This document shows, one piece after another, positions 1 through 6,736 of a DNA stretch of 15,103 nucleotides. This stretch comes from an uncultured Agitococcus sp. GTDB taxonomy: Bacteria > Pseudomonadota > Gammaproteobacteria > Pseudomonadales > Moraxellaceae. Within the stretch, counting starts at the first letter, position 1. Every line of letters begins with the position of its first letter. The stretch is taken from contig NZ_CALETI010000031.1 of the NCBI RefSeq assembly GCF_937920075.1, positions 1-15,103 on the forward strand, read 5' to 3'. Position numbers and translations under genes: made by a program. The notes under the pieces were generated by a model that was not told the DNA's origin, made no database searches, and was given only the letters and a program-made list of their open reading frames with translations.

Positions 1-720
1 CTTCCGATCTTTACAGGTCAACAGGATAGTCAAGGTCGTTATCTTGCCGATACCTTTAGAGTTCCTAACCCAGATTTACAGCCAGAAACGGCAAAAGCAG
101 TCGAGTTGATCATCAATCAAGAATTAAACGAACATTGGCAATTGATTAGTACTGCTTATGGTTCTCACTTACAAAATTTGATTTTATTTGCCAGTCCTAC
201 TGCCAATCCTGTCAGTGAGTTTATTAATGGCGGTTGGATTAAAAATACCGACCACAATGTCAATTTGGGCGAAAGTGTTGCCTATGGTGTGGAGTTAAGT
301 AGCCGTTATTGGCAGCAACATTATGAGCTTTGGGGACATTACTCGTTTACCTATGGTCATTTAAGCACGAATAAAGGCGAAGAAGAGTTACCCTATAATG
401 CCAAACACAAATTAAAATTGGGGGCAACATGGCACCATAAGCAAGGCTGGTTTATTAGCCCTAGTATGTATTTTGTTGGTCAAAGTCGTGTGCCAAGTTC
501 AGCTAGTGATGGTGGTAGAGCTATCACTGTGCCTTCCTATCAATTATTTAACTTGTATGCAGGTTATCCTCAAATAATACAAGGCATTGATGTATTTATG
601 CGTATCGAAAATATTGCCTCTAGTAAATATTACCATGCAGGTGGTTCGTCAAAGCGGTCTTTGGTGCAATTGCCACAGTTAGACCGCACGATTACGTTGG
701 GTTTTGAACTAAGTTTCTAA
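1..720 (+). CDS. TonB-dependent receptor, C-terminal part (5' end outside window)
   Basis: The reading frame is open from the first base to a TAA stop and gives 239 residues of the end of an outer-membrane beta-barrel. The stretch NPDLQPETAKAVEL near residues 23-36 is the strand/turn signature common in TonB-dependent receptor barrels. It is followed by alternating aromatic/polar strands (YGVELSSRYW, LKLGATWHH, YQLFNLYAGY) and a penultimate strand reading VFMRIENIASSKYYHAGG. The protein ends in LGFELSF, the terminal phenylalanine expected for recognition by the BAM machinery. Such receptors import siderophores, cobalamin, haem or other ligands using TonB/ExbBD energy. The plug domain and TonB box are upstream of the window, so the ligand cannot be named. 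An internal ATG at 106 is not the true start, because homology-like sequence continues before it. The stop overlaps the stop of the convergent ybbP-like gene by 4 bases. Confidence 0.9.
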   Translation, partial: LPIFTGQQDSQGRYLADTFRVPNPDLQPETAKAVELIINQELNEHWQLISTAYGSHLQNLILFASPTANPVSEFINGGWIKNTDHNVNLGESVAYGVELSSRYWQQHYELWGHYSFTYGHLSTNKGEEELPYNAKHKLKLGATWHHKQGWFISPSMYFVGQSRVPSSASDGGRAITVPSYQLFNLYAGYPQIIQGIDVFMRIENIASSKYYHAGGSSKRSLVQLPQLDRTITLGFELSF

Positions 721-3146
721 ACCTCTTTTAACACCACCATCGGTGAAACTTGCCATGTTTTGCGTAAATGCCATAAGCCAATCACTAATACTAAACTCGC
801 ACTGGCTAACGGCGTGACCCATAACCAAGCATGAATATGCGCTTTGCCTTCTAATAAAAATACACTAATTAATGCGGTAATAATTTCAGTTAATAAGATG
901 GCTAATAAACCTGCCCATGCGCCTAAAATTGCCAATTCAATGCCTGTACGCCATTGTAGTTGTTGACGTTTTGCCCCCAATGCTCGCAATAAAGCAGCTT
1001 CATGCAAGCGACTATCAAAACTAGCCGCTAAACTGGCAATTAACACCAAACAGCCTGCCAACACCACAAACACCAAAATCACCAAAATACCTTGGCTGAG
1101 TTGTGCCAACAGTTTTTGTGCTTCATTAAGTGTGGCGGCAATATCAATAAAAATAATGGTTGGATATTGGCGAATAATGTCCGCCATTTGTGTTTTATCT
1201 TTAGCAGGAACATAAAAACTGGTTAAATAACTGGCAGGATAATTTTTTAAGACAGGCTCAGGAAAAATAAAGAAAAAATTGGGCTGAAAACTGTCCCAAT
1301 CGACGGTGCGTAAACTGGTGATTTTTACATCCACTTTACCTTCGGCCATTTGAAAACTGAGTGTGTCGCCGAGTTTGAGCTTGAGTCGTTCGGCAAGGTC
1401 TTTCTCGACCGATACTTCCGCTTGTTGACCTGTTAACCATTGACCTGAAACGATTTCATTATTAGCTGGTAGTGTATTCGTCCATGTTAAGTTCAGTTCT
1501 CTATTTAACGAGTTGTCTTGTTTATCTTCGTCTTTTTGCGATGATTTAGTGGCTTCCCCATTAATAGCAACTAATCGACCACGCACAACAGGATAAAAAG
1601 GGGTAGTGCTCCAAGCTCGTTGTGCTAATTGTTGTTGCAAGTTATCTTTTTGTTCGGTGGGAATAGTCACAGCAAAATGATTCGGGGTATTAGGGGGGAG
1701 GTCGGTTTGCCATTGTTGAAATAAATCGCTGCGTAATACCATCACTAATAACACTGCCGTAAAACCCAACGCTAAGGCCAAAATTTGACCAATCGTTTGT
1801 TGGGGTTGGCGCGTTAAATTAGCAAAGGCTTGCTGCTTAATGCGAGTACGTAAATACCCTAATAACCACCCACAACATACACCTAATAATCCAGCAAGCA
1901 GCAAACCGCCGACTAAAACAATAGCGGTGAGGGTGATATTGCCTGTTTCTAAACTCAATAAAATAAATAAGGCGACTAAAGCAATGCCTGTGCTGCTCAG
2001 CATCGACAAAGAAACGGGTGTTAATTCGCGTCTCATCACGCGTAACGGTGACACCTGTGCTAAACGTAAAAAGGCAGGCAGCGCAAAACCAATCAGCGTC
2101 AGGAGGGCAGTGCTTAAACCTGTGATTAAGGGTTGAATAAAATCAAAACTCAAATCGCTAACAGGCAAAAATTGACCTAATAATTCAAACAATAGCAGCG
2201 AAAATGCCAAACCTAAACTGCTACCAATCACTAAACCAAAACCACTCACTGCCGCTAATTGACTGGCATACACGTTAATCAATTGTTGGCGTGAATAGCC
2301 CAAACATCTCATTAGCGCAAAACTATCAAAATGCCGTTGGCTAAAACGTTGTGCGGCCAAAGCAACGGCAATACCTGCCAATAACACACTGGCAATACTG
2401 GCTAAACTTAAATAACTATTGGCATTAATAATCGGTTTACTGAGTTGTTTATTGGCGCTGTGAATATCGCGTAGCCGTTCGTAATCATTGAGTTGGTCTT
2501 TGGCTTGTTGAGAAAATTGGCTAACAGCTTGGCTTTTACCTGCCACTAAAAAACGATAATTTACTCGGCTACCTTGTTGAATGGCATTGGTTTTGGGTAC
2601 ATCCGCAATATTGATAATAATTTTGGGCGAAAAAGCCGAAAAGCTACCGCCCATATCGGCATCAACGGCAATGGTGGCGGCAATAATAAACTCCGCTTCA
2701 CCTAAAGTAATACGTTGACCGACTTGGCTATTGAGTAAATTTAACAAACGCTCTTCGACCCATACTGTGCCTTGTGCGGGCGTGCGAGTGGTCATTTTAG
2801 GTTGTGTGCTAAGTGTGCCACGCAAAGGATAATTATCGGCAACCGCTTTAATGCTGCTTAGTTGAAAATTGTCACCTTGTTGAGCAACAGTGGCAAATTC
2901 AATGGTTTGACTGGTTTGTAAACGGTGTTGTTGAGCCAGTTTAGGCCAATCATCACGTAATGGACGACTACTGACGACAACCACATCAGCAGCCAATAAA
3001 CGTGCGGCTTGTTGATTAATGGCTTGGGCTAAGGTGTGAGTAAAAAAGCTTAAAGTTGTGGTGGCTGTGACTGCCAAAATCAGCGCGGCAATCAGTAAAG
3101 TAAATTCACCTGCGCGTAATTCACGCCAAAATAAACGCCATGTCAT
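717..3146 (-). CDS. ybbP: YbbP-type ABC exporter permease (FtsX/MacB-like)
   Basis: Large FtsX-family permease of 809 residues, the expected size for YbbP. An N-terminal membrane segment (about residues 14-36) is followed by a periplasmic domain. Then come a first FtsX-like membrane block (about 245-360), further hydrophobic segments (about 380-420), a second periplasmic domain and a C-terminal FtsX-like block (about 680-800) ending in VSPMVVLKEV. Segments such as LNRELNLTW, FYPVVRGRL and PNFFFIFPEP match what I remember of E. coli YbbP. With the YbbA ATPase it should form an inner-membrane transporter of the MacB/LolCDE mechanotransmission type; the substrate is not known. The ATG at 3146 is chosen over an upstream in-frame start at 3185. 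It is preceded by AAGGA (3155-3159, minus strand) at 8 nt spacing, it overlaps the ybbA stop as ATGA, and the protein then begins MTWRLFWRELRAGE like the family. Confidence 0.93.
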   Translation of the reverse strand: MTWRLFWRELRAGEFTLLIAALILAVTATTTLSFFTHTLAQAINQQAARLLAADVVVVSSRPLRDDWPKLAQQHRLQTSQTIEFATVAQQGDNFQLSSIKAVADNYPLRGTLSTQPKMTTRTPAQGTVWVEERLLNLLNSQVGQRITLGEAEFIIAATIAVDADMGGSFSAFSPKIIINIADVPKTNAIQQGSRVNYRFLVAGKSQAVSQFSQQAKDQLNDYERLRDIHSANKQLSKPIINANSYLSLASIASVLLAGIAVALAAQRFSQRHFDSFALMRCLGYSRQQLINVYASQLAAVSGFGLVIGSSLGLAFSLLLFELLGQFLPVSDLSFDFIQPLITGLSTALLTLIGFALPAFLRLAQVSPLRVMRRELTPVSLSMLSSTGIALVALFILLSLETGNITLTAIVLVGGLLLAGLLGVCCGWLLGYLRTRIKQQAFANLTRQPQQTIGQILALALGFTAVLLVMVLRSDLFQQWQTDLPPNTPNHFAVTIPTEQKDNLQQQLAQRAWSTTPFYPVVRGRLVAINGEATKSSQKDEDKQDNSLNRELNLTWTNTLPANNEIVSGQWLTGQQAEVSVEKDLAERLKLKLGDTLSFQMAEGKVDVKITSLRTVDWDSFQPNFFFIFPEPVLKNYPASYLTSFYVPAKDKTQMADIIRQYPTIIFIDIAATLNEAQKLLAQLSQGILVILVFVVLAGCLVLIASLAASFDSRLHEAALLRALGAKRQQLQWRTGIELAILGAWAGLLAILLTEIITALISVFLLEGKAHIHAWLWVTPLASASLVLVIGLWHLRKTWQVSPMVVLKEV

Positions 3147-3814
3147 AACATTTGTCCTTGCGCTAAGGTTAAACGTTGCTGACAACGCTCGGCAAGTTTT
3201 AAGTCATGGGTAACTAACACTAAAGTTGTGCCATGTTGCGTATTCAAATTAAACAATAAATCAATAATATGCTGCCCCGTTTGGCTATCTAAATTACCTG
3301 TTGGTTCATCGGCAAATAAAATTTTAGGTTTACAGGCAAAAGCACGCGCAATGGCAACACGTTGTTGCTCACCACCAGACAGTTGTTTGGGCGTATGGTG
3401 CAAACGATGCCCTAAACCGACTTGCTCTAAACAGTTTTTTGCCCATGTTGTATCGGTATTTTTACTTAACGAGAGTGGCAGCAAGACATTTTCTAAAGCC
3501 GTTAAATGGGGCAATAAATGAAACGATTGAAAGACAAAGCCAACATATCGCTGACGTAAACTAGCACGTTCATCTTCAGATAAAGTGCTTAACTCCTGAC
3601 CTAATAGCTGAATAGACCCAGAGCTGGGTGTGTCTAAGCCTGCCAATAGTCCTAATAACGTCGATTTGCCAGAGCCAGAACTACCGACAATGGCAACCGT
3701 AGAGCCTTGTTCGATACGCAAATCAATCTGTTGCAAAATCGTCAACGAATGCTCCGCAGTGGCGATAGTTTTGTTAAGGTTGGCAACAAGTAAAGCGGGT
3801 GTGAGTGTAGTCAT
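3143..3814 (-). CDS. ybbA: YbbA-type ABC transporter ATP-binding protein
   Basis: Cytoplasmic ABC ATPase of 223 residues. It has Walker A GSSGSGKST (44-52), Q-loop Q96 in VFQSF, signature LSGGEQQRV (145-153), Walker B ILFADEPT (165-172, catalytic E170) and H-loop H203 in VTHD. This is the LolD/MacB/FtsE class that powers FtsX-type permeases, and the neighbouring permease identifies it as YbbA. It is upstream of ybbP with a 4-base ATGA overlap, so the two are translationally coupled. The start chosen is the ATG at 3814, because the protein then begins about 15 residues before the first conserved strand, as in E. coli YbbA. In-frame ATG (3838) and TTG (3862) codons lie further upstream inside tesA. 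No convincing Shine-Dalgarno sequence is seen before any of the three. The start codon overlaps the divergent tesA start codon. Confidence 0.93.
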   Translation of the reverse strand: MTTLTPALLVANLNKTIATAEHSLTILQQIDLRIEQGSTVAIVGSSGSGKSTLLGLLAGLDTPSSGSIQLLGQELSTLSEDERASLRQRYVGFVFQSFHLLPHLTALENVLLPLSLSKNTDTTWAKNCLEQVGLGHRLHHTPKQLSGGEQQRVAIARAFACKPKILFADEPTGNLDSQTGQHIIDLLFNLNTQHGTTLVLVTHDLKLAERCQQRLTLAQGQML

Positions 3815-4427
3815 GGCAAAATTTTGGCTTGGTATCATGTTAATCTTGGTAGGTGGACTCAATACGGCTTATGCAGCCAGCATTGTGGTCTTTGGTGATA
3901 GTATCAGCGCGGCGTATGGCATAGAAGTCAACAAAGGCTGGGTTGCAAAATTCCAACAAAAGCTCAAACAACACAAAAAGCCCTATCAAGTGATTAATGC
4001 CAGTGTTAGTGGCGAGACAACTTCAGGCGGATTAAGCCGTTTACCGCAGGTGTTAAGTCAATATCAGCCTCAAATTCTGATATTGGAATTGGGGGGGAAT
4101 GATGGTTTACGTGGTCAGCCACCTAAATTGATGCAACAAAATCTACAAAAAATGATTCAACAAGCCAAACAACAAAAGATAAAAGTAGTGTTATTAGGAA
4201 TGAAAATTCCGCCTAATTATGGTAAGGCTTATAACCAAGCTTTTGAGAAAGCGTTTGTTGATGTCGCAAACACAGAACAAGTCCCGTTTGTGCCATTTTT
4301 TCTTGAGGGTGTGGGCGGAAATGACGATTTAATGCAAGCGGATGGCATTCATCCTAATGAAAAAGGGCAAGATAGGTTACTACAAAATGTGTGGCCAATT
4401 ATGGAGAAAGTATGGAAACAAAAATGA
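3813..4427 (+). CDS. tesA: TesA, periplasmic lysophospholipase L1 / acyl-CoA thioesterase I (SGNH/GDSL hydrolase)
   Basis: Secreted SGNH hydrolase of 204 residues that cleaves acyl esters and thioesters (lysophospholipids, acyl-CoA) in the periplasm. A signal peptide covers residues 1-21 (MAKF, hydrophobic core, TAYA cleavage). The four family blocks are present: GDSIS with nucleophile S30; SGET with G67 as an oxyanion residue; GGNDGLRG with N96; and DGIHPN with D177 and H180 completing the triad. The spacing and the GGNDGLRG/DGIHPN wording fit E. coli TesA. The ATG at 3813 is used because it gives a clean signal peptide; the same frame is open further upstream only as antisense of ybbA. The gene is divergent from ybbA-ybbP, as in E. 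coli, where the three are also neighbours, and its promoter must lie within the ybbA coding region. No clear terminator follows. Confidence 0.94.
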   Translation: MAKFWLGIMLILVGGLNTAYAASIVVFGDSISAAYGIEVNKGWVAKFQQKLKQHKKPYQVINASVSGETTSGGLSRLPQVLSQYQPQILILELGGNDGLRGQPPKLMQQNLQKMIQQAKQQKIKVVLLGMKIPPNYGKAYNQAFEKAFVDVANTEQVPFVPFFLEGVGGNDDLMQADGIHPNEKGQDRLLQNVWPIMEKVWKQK

Positions 4428-4868
4428 GTTAAATTTTTAGTTTTTCTAACATTTCTATATTCTGATATTTGGATGAGCGGAACAAAAAACACGACAACTG
4501 GATAAAAAATGTGATATGTTTCACAAAAGTACAATTGTATTCAAATTCTATTTCTGGATATAAGTCAATTAATTTTTTTTGTTTTGAAATATTATGTAAC
4601 AAATAAGCTGGGTTTTGCTGGATGTGACTCAAATTGAATGTGATTCGTTTGGCAGTATTCTTCATCAAGAGACAGTACCTTATGCACACTAGCTGAAGCA
4701 TAAGCCTGACATGTTTTATAAAAATTATTAGCAACATGAACGGCTTTTAAAATAAGGCTCAAAGCTAGAAAAGTGACTTACACGTTTTTCCGAAATTGGC
4801 GAGTAAGTACAAAATATTCTTGCTCTGAGTATATTGCTTATTTTATAGGGTTTCGAAGGAGTTCAATC
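4428..4868. other. AT-rich gap between tesA and the first START gene, no confident gene
   Basis: About 440 bases without a convincing gene on the plus strand. The first 310 bases carry a doubtful minus-strand ORF (listed separately). The last 100 bases are the leader of the START gene. A weak candidate promoter lies close to that gene: TTGCTC at 4820-4825, a 17-nt spacer, then TTATAG at 4843-4848, which would give only a very short 5' leader. No strong terminator hairpin follows tesA, and no repeat or RNA gene was recognised. Confidence 0.5.
4429..4737 (-). CDS. Doubtful small hypothetical ORF, 102 aa or less
   Basis: Minus-strand frame of 102 codons, tail-to-tail with tesA (its stop begins two bases after the tesA stop). 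A shorter version from the ATG at 4665 (78 aa, MKNTAKRITFNLSHIQ) reads more like protein than the cysteine- and isoleucine-rich first 24 residues. No Shine-Dalgarno sequence precedes either start. The composition is dominated by Ile, Phe, Lys and Leu, as expected from AT-rich DNA, and no family motif is recognised. It could be a chance ORF, a decayed gene remnant or a small orphan protein; chance or decay is favoured. Confidence 0.2.
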   Translation of the reverse strand: MLLIIFIKHVRLMLQLVCIRYCLLMKNTAKRITFNLSHIQQNPAYLLHNISKQKKLIDLYPEIEFEYNCTFVKHITFFIQLSCFLFRSSKYQNIEMLEKLKI

Positions 4869-5579
4869 ATGTTTAAAAAAGTCAGTGTTTTAGGAATTGC
4901 AGCATGTTTAATGTTGGGTACTGTCCCTGCTTCTTATGCGGCAGATGAGCTATCAGGTGTTCGTCCTGAGCGTAATAAAGCAGAGTGGCAATTAGTCAAG
5001 CATGATGCTACACGTAATATTAAAACTTATATTCGTGAGGGTGATGCTAAACGAATCAATTTTAAAGTTGATGCGATTATCGAAGGCTCTTTAGATGCCG
5101 TGGCTCGTGTTCATTTTGATATTGATAGAATCAAAAGCTGGTATTGGGAAACGATGGATTCACGTTTGTTGAAAAAAGTCTCTAGTACTGAATATTATTA
5201 TTATATGCAGTATAACGCACCCGTTACTATGCCAGATCGTGATGCTGTTTTACATGCTGTGGTTGAACCATATAGTGCTAAAAAAGGTTATATGCAGTTA
5301 AGCATTAAAGCGGTGCCAGATTATTTGCCAGCACAAGGTAATTTTGTCCGTGTGCAAGAGCAAGATATGATCGTAAAAATGACACCGTTAGCAAAAGATA
5401 AGGTGCGTATTGAGGCTGAAGGTTTTGTTGATCCAGGTGGAATTGCACCAACATGGGCGATGAATTTTGTGCAACGTAATGCACCTTATTCAACAATGTT
5501 GGGATTGCAACGTCAAGTTAACATGGCCGCTCACAATGGCACATTAGGCGAACCATCACCATTTACTTATATGGAATAA
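4869..5579 (+). CDS. Secreted START-domain lipid-binding protein, paralog 1
   Basis: Protein of 236 residues with a signal peptide (MFKK, hydrophobic core, PASYA; predicted cleavage after residue 24). A single START (StAR-related lipid-transfer) domain fills residues 38-215. START landmarks seen are W40 with the following LVK strand, an R-VHFDIDRIKSWYW segment (80-93), SRLLKKV, the YNAPVTMPDRDAV strand (115-127) and VDPGGIAPTWAMNF (187-200) leading into the C-terminal helix that caps the ligand cavity. START domains bind one lipid or sterol-like molecule; here the protein should act in the periplasm. The start is fixed by GAAGGAGTT (4855-4863) before the ATG. It is clearly paralogous to the next two genes but the most diverged of the three, with a longer tail, and it ends in FTYME. 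A strong terminator follows. The ligand is not predictable from sequence. Confidence 0.88.
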   Translation: MFKKVSVLGIAACLMLGTVPASYAADELSGVRPERNKAEWQLVKHDATRNIKTYIREGDAKRINFKVDAIIEGSLDAVARVHFDIDRIKSWYWETMDSRLLKKVSSTEYYYYMQYNAPVTMPDRDAVLHAVVEPYSAKKGYMQLSIKAVPDYLPAQGNFVRVQEQDMIVKMTPLAKDKVRIEAEGFVDPGGIAPTWAMNFVQRNAPYSTMLGLQRQVNMAAHNGTLGEPSPFTYME

Positions 5580-5623
5580 ATGATTATTTTTTAAAAGTGG
5601 TTTACGTGTATCCGTAACCAGCG

Positions 5624-5661
5624 AAAAGCTCTGCCCCCCATTTGGGGGGCTGAGCTTTTTT
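5624..5661 (+). terminator. Rho-independent terminator after START paralog 1
   Basis: A long hairpin with inner stem GCCCCCC (5633-5639) pairing with GGGGGGC (5644-5650) around an ATTT loop. After one T-T mismatch the stem continues as AAAAGCTC against GAGCTTTT, followed by Ts. The GC core is striking in this AT-rich region, and the outer A/T arms suggest it may also work in the reverse direction. Confidence 0.92.
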
Positions 5662-5688
5662 AGGGGGTAAAAAATTTAAATAATTATC

Positions 5689-5717
5689 TTGTCAGCTTTT
5701 CAAAACTGTCTTATCTT
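5689..5717 (+). promoter_or_regulatory. Candidate sigma-70-type promoter for START paralog 2
   Basis: TTGTCA at 5689-5694 and TATCTT at 5712-5717 are separated by 17 bases, just downstream of the previous terminator. Transcription would start near 5724 and leave a leader of about 150 nt. The call rests on the hexamers and spacing only. Confidence 0.4.
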
Positions 5718-5723
5718 CAAAAG

Positions 5724-5825
5724 ATAGGTTTTAAATGTTAAAAAAAATTATAAAACCTATTGCTATTCCTGTGTTATCAACAGACTATCAATAAACCGTG
5801 ATAACGATAAATTTATAAAAATTTA
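5724..5825 (+). promoter_or_regulatory. Leader with three perfect inverted repeats before START paralog 2
   Basis: Three exact dyads lie one after another. ATAGGTTTTA (5724-5733) pairs with TAAAACCTAT (5751-5760). GTTATCA (5773-5779) pairs with TGATAAC (5799-5805). TAAATTT (5808-5814) pairs with AAATTTA (5819-5825). The first begins where the candidate promoter would start transcription and has no T-run after it, so it is not an ordinary terminator. It could be an operator for a dimeric regulator or a structured mRNA leader. AT-rich DNA makes the third dyad less remarkable. Confidence 0.45.
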
Positions 5826-5871
5826 GCTATAGCACTATAAAAATCAAAAACTTGCTGTAGGAGCAGACTTG

Positions 5872-6588
5872 ATGTTGAAAAAAATAGCCATTATGGCTTT
5901 TGCTACATTGACCACTTTAACACCAATAACGTCATTTGCGGATAAAGCAGATGATTTAGAGGAGTTGCGTGTAGATAATAAACGAGCCAATGATTGGGTT
6001 TTAGTCAAAAAAGATAAATTAAAAAATATTACTACGTGGGCAAAACGAGAGGATGGTAAGAGCATTCGCTCGTTTAAAGTTGATATGGTAGTAGATGCTG
6101 ATTTAGAAACGTTGGCACGGGTGCATTTTGACGTAGAAAATATTAAGCGTTGGTTTTGGGAAACTAAAGAATCGCGTTTATTAAAGAAAGTAAATGATAA
6201 AGAGTATTATTTTTATCAGGTTTATAATGCACCATTAACTGTGCCTGATCGTGATTCGATTGTTCATGTGACTATAGAGCCATTTACTGCTAAACGTGGC
6301 TACATGCAAATGAATTTAAAAGCTGCACCTGATTTTATGCCCGAGCAACCGGGTAAAACCCGAGTTGCTGCTCAGAACTACTATATTAAGTTTACTCCAA
6401 TAGATAAAAATACTACTCGTTTAGAATCAGCAGGCTATATTGATCCAGGCGGAATTATTCCTGCATGGACAATTAATTTCGTCCAGCGTAGTGCGCCATA
6501 TATTAGTATGTTGGGTTTAGCGCGTATGGTGCAGTTGCCTTATTACAGAGAAAGTAAGGAACAAATGGACTTTGCTTATATTGAATAA
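5872..6588 (+). CDS. Secreted START-domain lipid-binding protein, paralog 2
   Basis: Protein of 238 residues with a signal peptide of about 23 residues (MLKKIAIM, hydrophobic, ITSFA) and a START domain over most of the mature chain. Landmarks are ANDWVLVKKD, LARVHFDVENIKRWFWETKESRLLKKV, YNAPLTVPDRDSIV, EPFTAKRGYMQM, and IDPGGIIPAWTINFVQRSAP before the C-terminal capping helix. It is predicted to bind or shuttle a hydrophobic ligand in the periplasm. The ATG at 5872 is preceded by AGGAG (5859-5863) at 8 nt; the adjacent TTG at 5869 is less likely. By eye it shares about three quarters of its mature residues with paralog 3 and distinctly less with paralog 1, so the 2/3 pair looks like the more recent duplication. 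It ends in DFAYIE and has its own structured leader and terminator. Confidence 0.9.
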   Translation: MLKKIAIMAFATLTTLTPITSFADKADDLEELRVDNKRANDWVLVKKDKLKNITTWAKREDGKSIRSFKVDMVVDADLETLARVHFDVENIKRWFWETKESRLLKKVNDKEYYFYQVYNAPLTVPDRDSIVHVTIEPFTAKRGYMQMNLKAAPDFMPEQPGKTRVAAQNYYIKFTPIDKNTTRLESAGYIDPGGIIPAWTINFVQRSAPYISMLGLARMVQLPYYRESKEQMDFAYIE

Positions 6589-6595
6589 TTGTCAT

Positions 6596-6626
6596 AAAGC
6601 CTCCAATGTTGGAGGCTTTATTATTT
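6596..6626 (+). terminator. Rho-independent terminator after START paralog 2
   Basis: The perfect stem AAAGCCTCCA (6596-6605) pairs with TGGAGGCTTT (6610-6619), closed by ATGT, and is followed by a T-rich tract. It lies 8 bases after the stop codon. Confidence 0.9.
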
Positions 6627-6655
6627 GTTATGGTAAAAATTAGATGGATGGCAAG

Positions 6656-6708
6656 GCTTTTAGCCAATGACTAGCAAAAGCAATAACTTAGATAATTAGC
6701 GAGTCATT
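6656..6708 (+). promoter_or_regulatory. Interlaced inverted repeats in the leader of START paralog 3
   Basis: GCTTTT (6656-6661) pairs with AAAAGC (6676-6681), and can extend by a GC/GC step after a bulged A. The overlapping dyad AATGACT (6666-6672) pairs with AGTCATT (6702-6708). The two are mutually exclusive, so the leader could switch between folds. No promoter hexamers stand out. This is suggestive only. Confidence 0.25.
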
Positions 6709-6736
6709 AAAAACAAATCCAAAAGAGGAAGATGAT

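Noticed and set aside
1840..2136. Plus-strand frame of 98 codons inside ybbP
   Set aside because: It is antisense to membrane-helix coding sequence of a well-supported gene, has low-complexity composition and no ribosome site.
3630..3812. N-terminal extension of tesA by 61 codons
   Set aside because: This part is antisense to ybbA and would put the signal peptide in the middle of the protein. The ATG at 3813 gives a normal signal peptide.
4773..4868. 32-residue N-terminal extension of START paralog 1
   Set aside because: The extension would precede a clear signal peptide, and the ribosome site GAAGGAG lies directly before the ATG at 4869.
4905..4910. Possible lipoprotein cysteine (C13 after I-A-A) in START paralog 1
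   Set aside because: The cysteine comes too early, before the end of the hydrophobic stretch. A normal signal peptidase I site (ASYA) follows at residue 24, and paralogs 2 and 3 have no cysteine there.
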